DNA of 64,000 bases from Pseudomonadales bacterium (lineage in GTDB: Bacteria; Pseudomonadota; Gammaproteobacteria; Pseudomonadales; Azotimanducaceae), in assembly GCA_028285415.1 (NCBI GenBank), contig JANQPF010000005.1, forward strand, positions 638,371-702,370, written 5' to 3'. Positions 63,218 to 64,000 of this stretch are shown here, piece after piece. Position 1 is the stretch's first letter; the number at the start of each line of letters is the position of its first letter. The notes beneath the pieces are model-generated. The model made no database searches, was not told the origin of the DNA, and was given only the letters and a program-made list of their open reading frames with translations. The translations under genes and the position numbers were made by a program.

Positions 63218-63294
63218 ATGGCTGCTCTTGGCCGAAAGCAGCCGTAGCGGGTTCATCGAACGAAAGACCGTTAACGATCCAAAGCGGACGATTG
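63212..63294 (+). repeat. Palindromic repeat copy C
   Basis: About 83 bp spanning the hydrolase TGA. Outer arms AATGGCTGCTCTTGG and CCAAAGCGGACGATT-like are imperfect complements; the 39-base core matches copy A at 38 positions. Ends just before the TetR stop. Confidence 0.85.
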
Positions 63295-63789
63295 CTAGTC
63301 ACGCAGCAGGTTTATCATTAGCGTACCTTCAATCTCGGCGAAAATTGGGCCGGCTCTGTGCTTATCTCTTGTGGGCAGTTTCCCCCTGATCCAATCTTCG
63401 TACCTTTCAACAAACATTCCCGCAACAGTTTTGTAAGGCTCATCTCCACGTATAGCAAGACCAACCAACTCAAACCAGAGTTCCTGTAGTGGCTTCGTGC
63501 TATCTGATTTCGACAGATCCGTGAGTGTTCGAACTAGCTGAGCCCCGGAAACGTTTCGGCCTGGTACAGCTTTATCTAGCTTTCCCGTTAGGTTTTCGGC
63601 GATAAGTAACAGGGCCTCTCTTACGAGCGTATCTTTTTTATCAAAGTAGTACATAACCATTCGGTCGCTAATGCCAACACTCTCGCCCATGGCTTTCAGT
63701 GAACTGTTCTGAAGTCCCTCGTTGAGTAAGTGTACTGCGACTGCCTCAACAATCTGTTGCTTTTTGCTTTGAGTTTGGATCGTCACCAC
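63295..63789 (-). CDS. TetR-family transcriptional regulator
   Basis: 164 aa, GTG start at 63789. Weakly conserved HTH: K-K-Q-Q-I-V-E-A-V-A-V-H-L-L-N-E-G and M-G-E-S-V-G-I-S-D-R-M-V-M-Y-Y-F-D-K-K-D-T. C-terminal domain shorter than most TetR proteins. Upstream gap holds GTAGT-type palindromes but 120 bases away, so these may serve a gene to the right of the window. Confidence 0.82.
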   Translation of the reverse strand: MVTIQTQSKKQQIVEAVAVHLLNEGLQNSSLKAMGESVGISDRMVMYYFDKKDTLVREALLLIAENLTGKLDKAVPGRNVSGAQLVRTLTDLSKSDSTKPLQELWFELVGLAIRGDEPYKTVAGMFVERYEDWIRGKLPTRDKHRAGPIFAEIEGTLMINLLRD

Positions 63790-63908
63790 GAGACGCGCGC
63801 AAGACCAATCAAAGCCAACGATTCTCGCAGATTTTAGGTAGACCTCCTACCCTAACGCGGTTAGGAATCAGGTAATTGGCGGCCTTTAAATCGATGAATT
63901 CGTAGATA

Positions 63909-63947
63909 ACGTAGTATTCACTACGTTTAACGTAGTATATGCTACGC
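63909..63947. promoter_or_regulatory. Tandem GTAGT-N4-ACTAC palindromes near the right edge
   Basis: ACGTAGT-ATTC-ACTACGT (63909-63926) and ACGTAGT-ATAT-GCTACGC (63930-63947, two arm positions diverging). Centres 21 bp apart, two helical turns. Half-site GTAGT and N4 spacer are the same as at 54762. Likely TetR operators for a divergent gene off the window. Confidence 0.6.
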
Positions 63948-64000
63948 TTATTGGCGATTAGTCAGGGACGGCAGCTTCTTGAGTAAAGCTGCGATGACCA

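Noticed and set aside
35987..63294. Integron attC array
   Set aside because: Palindromic repeats are real, but the RYYYAAC and GTTRRRY core sites are not found, there is no IntI, and many genes between repeats point in both directions. Kept as an open question, not called an integron.
1..64000. tRNA, rRNA, CRISPR, insertion sequences
   Set aside because: No cloverleaf, ribosomal motif, regular direct-repeat array or transposase recognised by eye. A covariance search would be decisive.

Overview
The window looks like chromosome from an environmental, GC-rich gammaproteobacterium. RdgC (a beta/gammaproteobacterial protein), a DUF6316-type protein, TonB-dependent and CBM9-like outer-membrane proteins, CysZ, and many lipid and xenobiotic catabolism genes point that way. 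The species cannot be named from sequence alone. I see no rRNA, tRNA, CRISPR array, transposase or integrase.

Bases 1 to about 35,100 are GC-rich backbone with tightly packed genes. They hold CoA and lipid catabolism functions (MDR reductase cut by the left edge, PhyH dioxygenase, trans-acting enoyl reductase-like protein, acyl-CoA ligase, enoyl-CoA hydratase, GST). A minus-strand operon carries a Rieske oxygenase, a class III aminotransferase, CysZ and an esterase. There are transporters and channels (MFS, CorA-like, MscS, Nramp-like, TonB receptor), an S9 peptidase, and an unusual secreted redoxin/cytochrome c/copper monooxygenase-like/EF-hand fusion. A spondin-domain protein, an ECF sigma factor and an NrsF-type anti-sigma factor sit behind a textbook-looking ECF promoter (GTAACC-N16-CGTATC).

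At about 35,100, just after a hairpin that closes the TonB receptor gene, composition drops visibly and gene content changes. From there to the right edge is an accessory region of unrelated genes on both strands. It carries a Stf0 sulfotransferase, AAC(3), six GNAT acetyltransferases, an ANT/LinB-like nucleotidyltransferase, two beta-lactamase-fold serine hydrolases (one frameshifted), five alpha/beta hydrolases, a GDSL hydrolase, a CehA-like metallohydrolase, a pair of ABC permeases without an ATPase, an orotidine decarboxylase homologue with an altered catalytic residue, and MarR, TetR and LuxR regulators with recognisable palindromic operators.

The most interesting unexplained structure is a family of roughly 60-85 bp imperfectly palindromic repeats in this accessory half. 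Three copies are strong and three are degenerate; most begin at or overlap the stop codon of the preceding gene. They recall the layout of gene-cassette recombination sites but lack the attC core consensus. The second most interesting is a LuxR receptor that keeps all nine hallmark residues and is flanked by two lux-box-like palindromes, with no LuxI in the window; the right-hand palindrome leads into a serine hydrolase/alpha-beta hydrolase pair.
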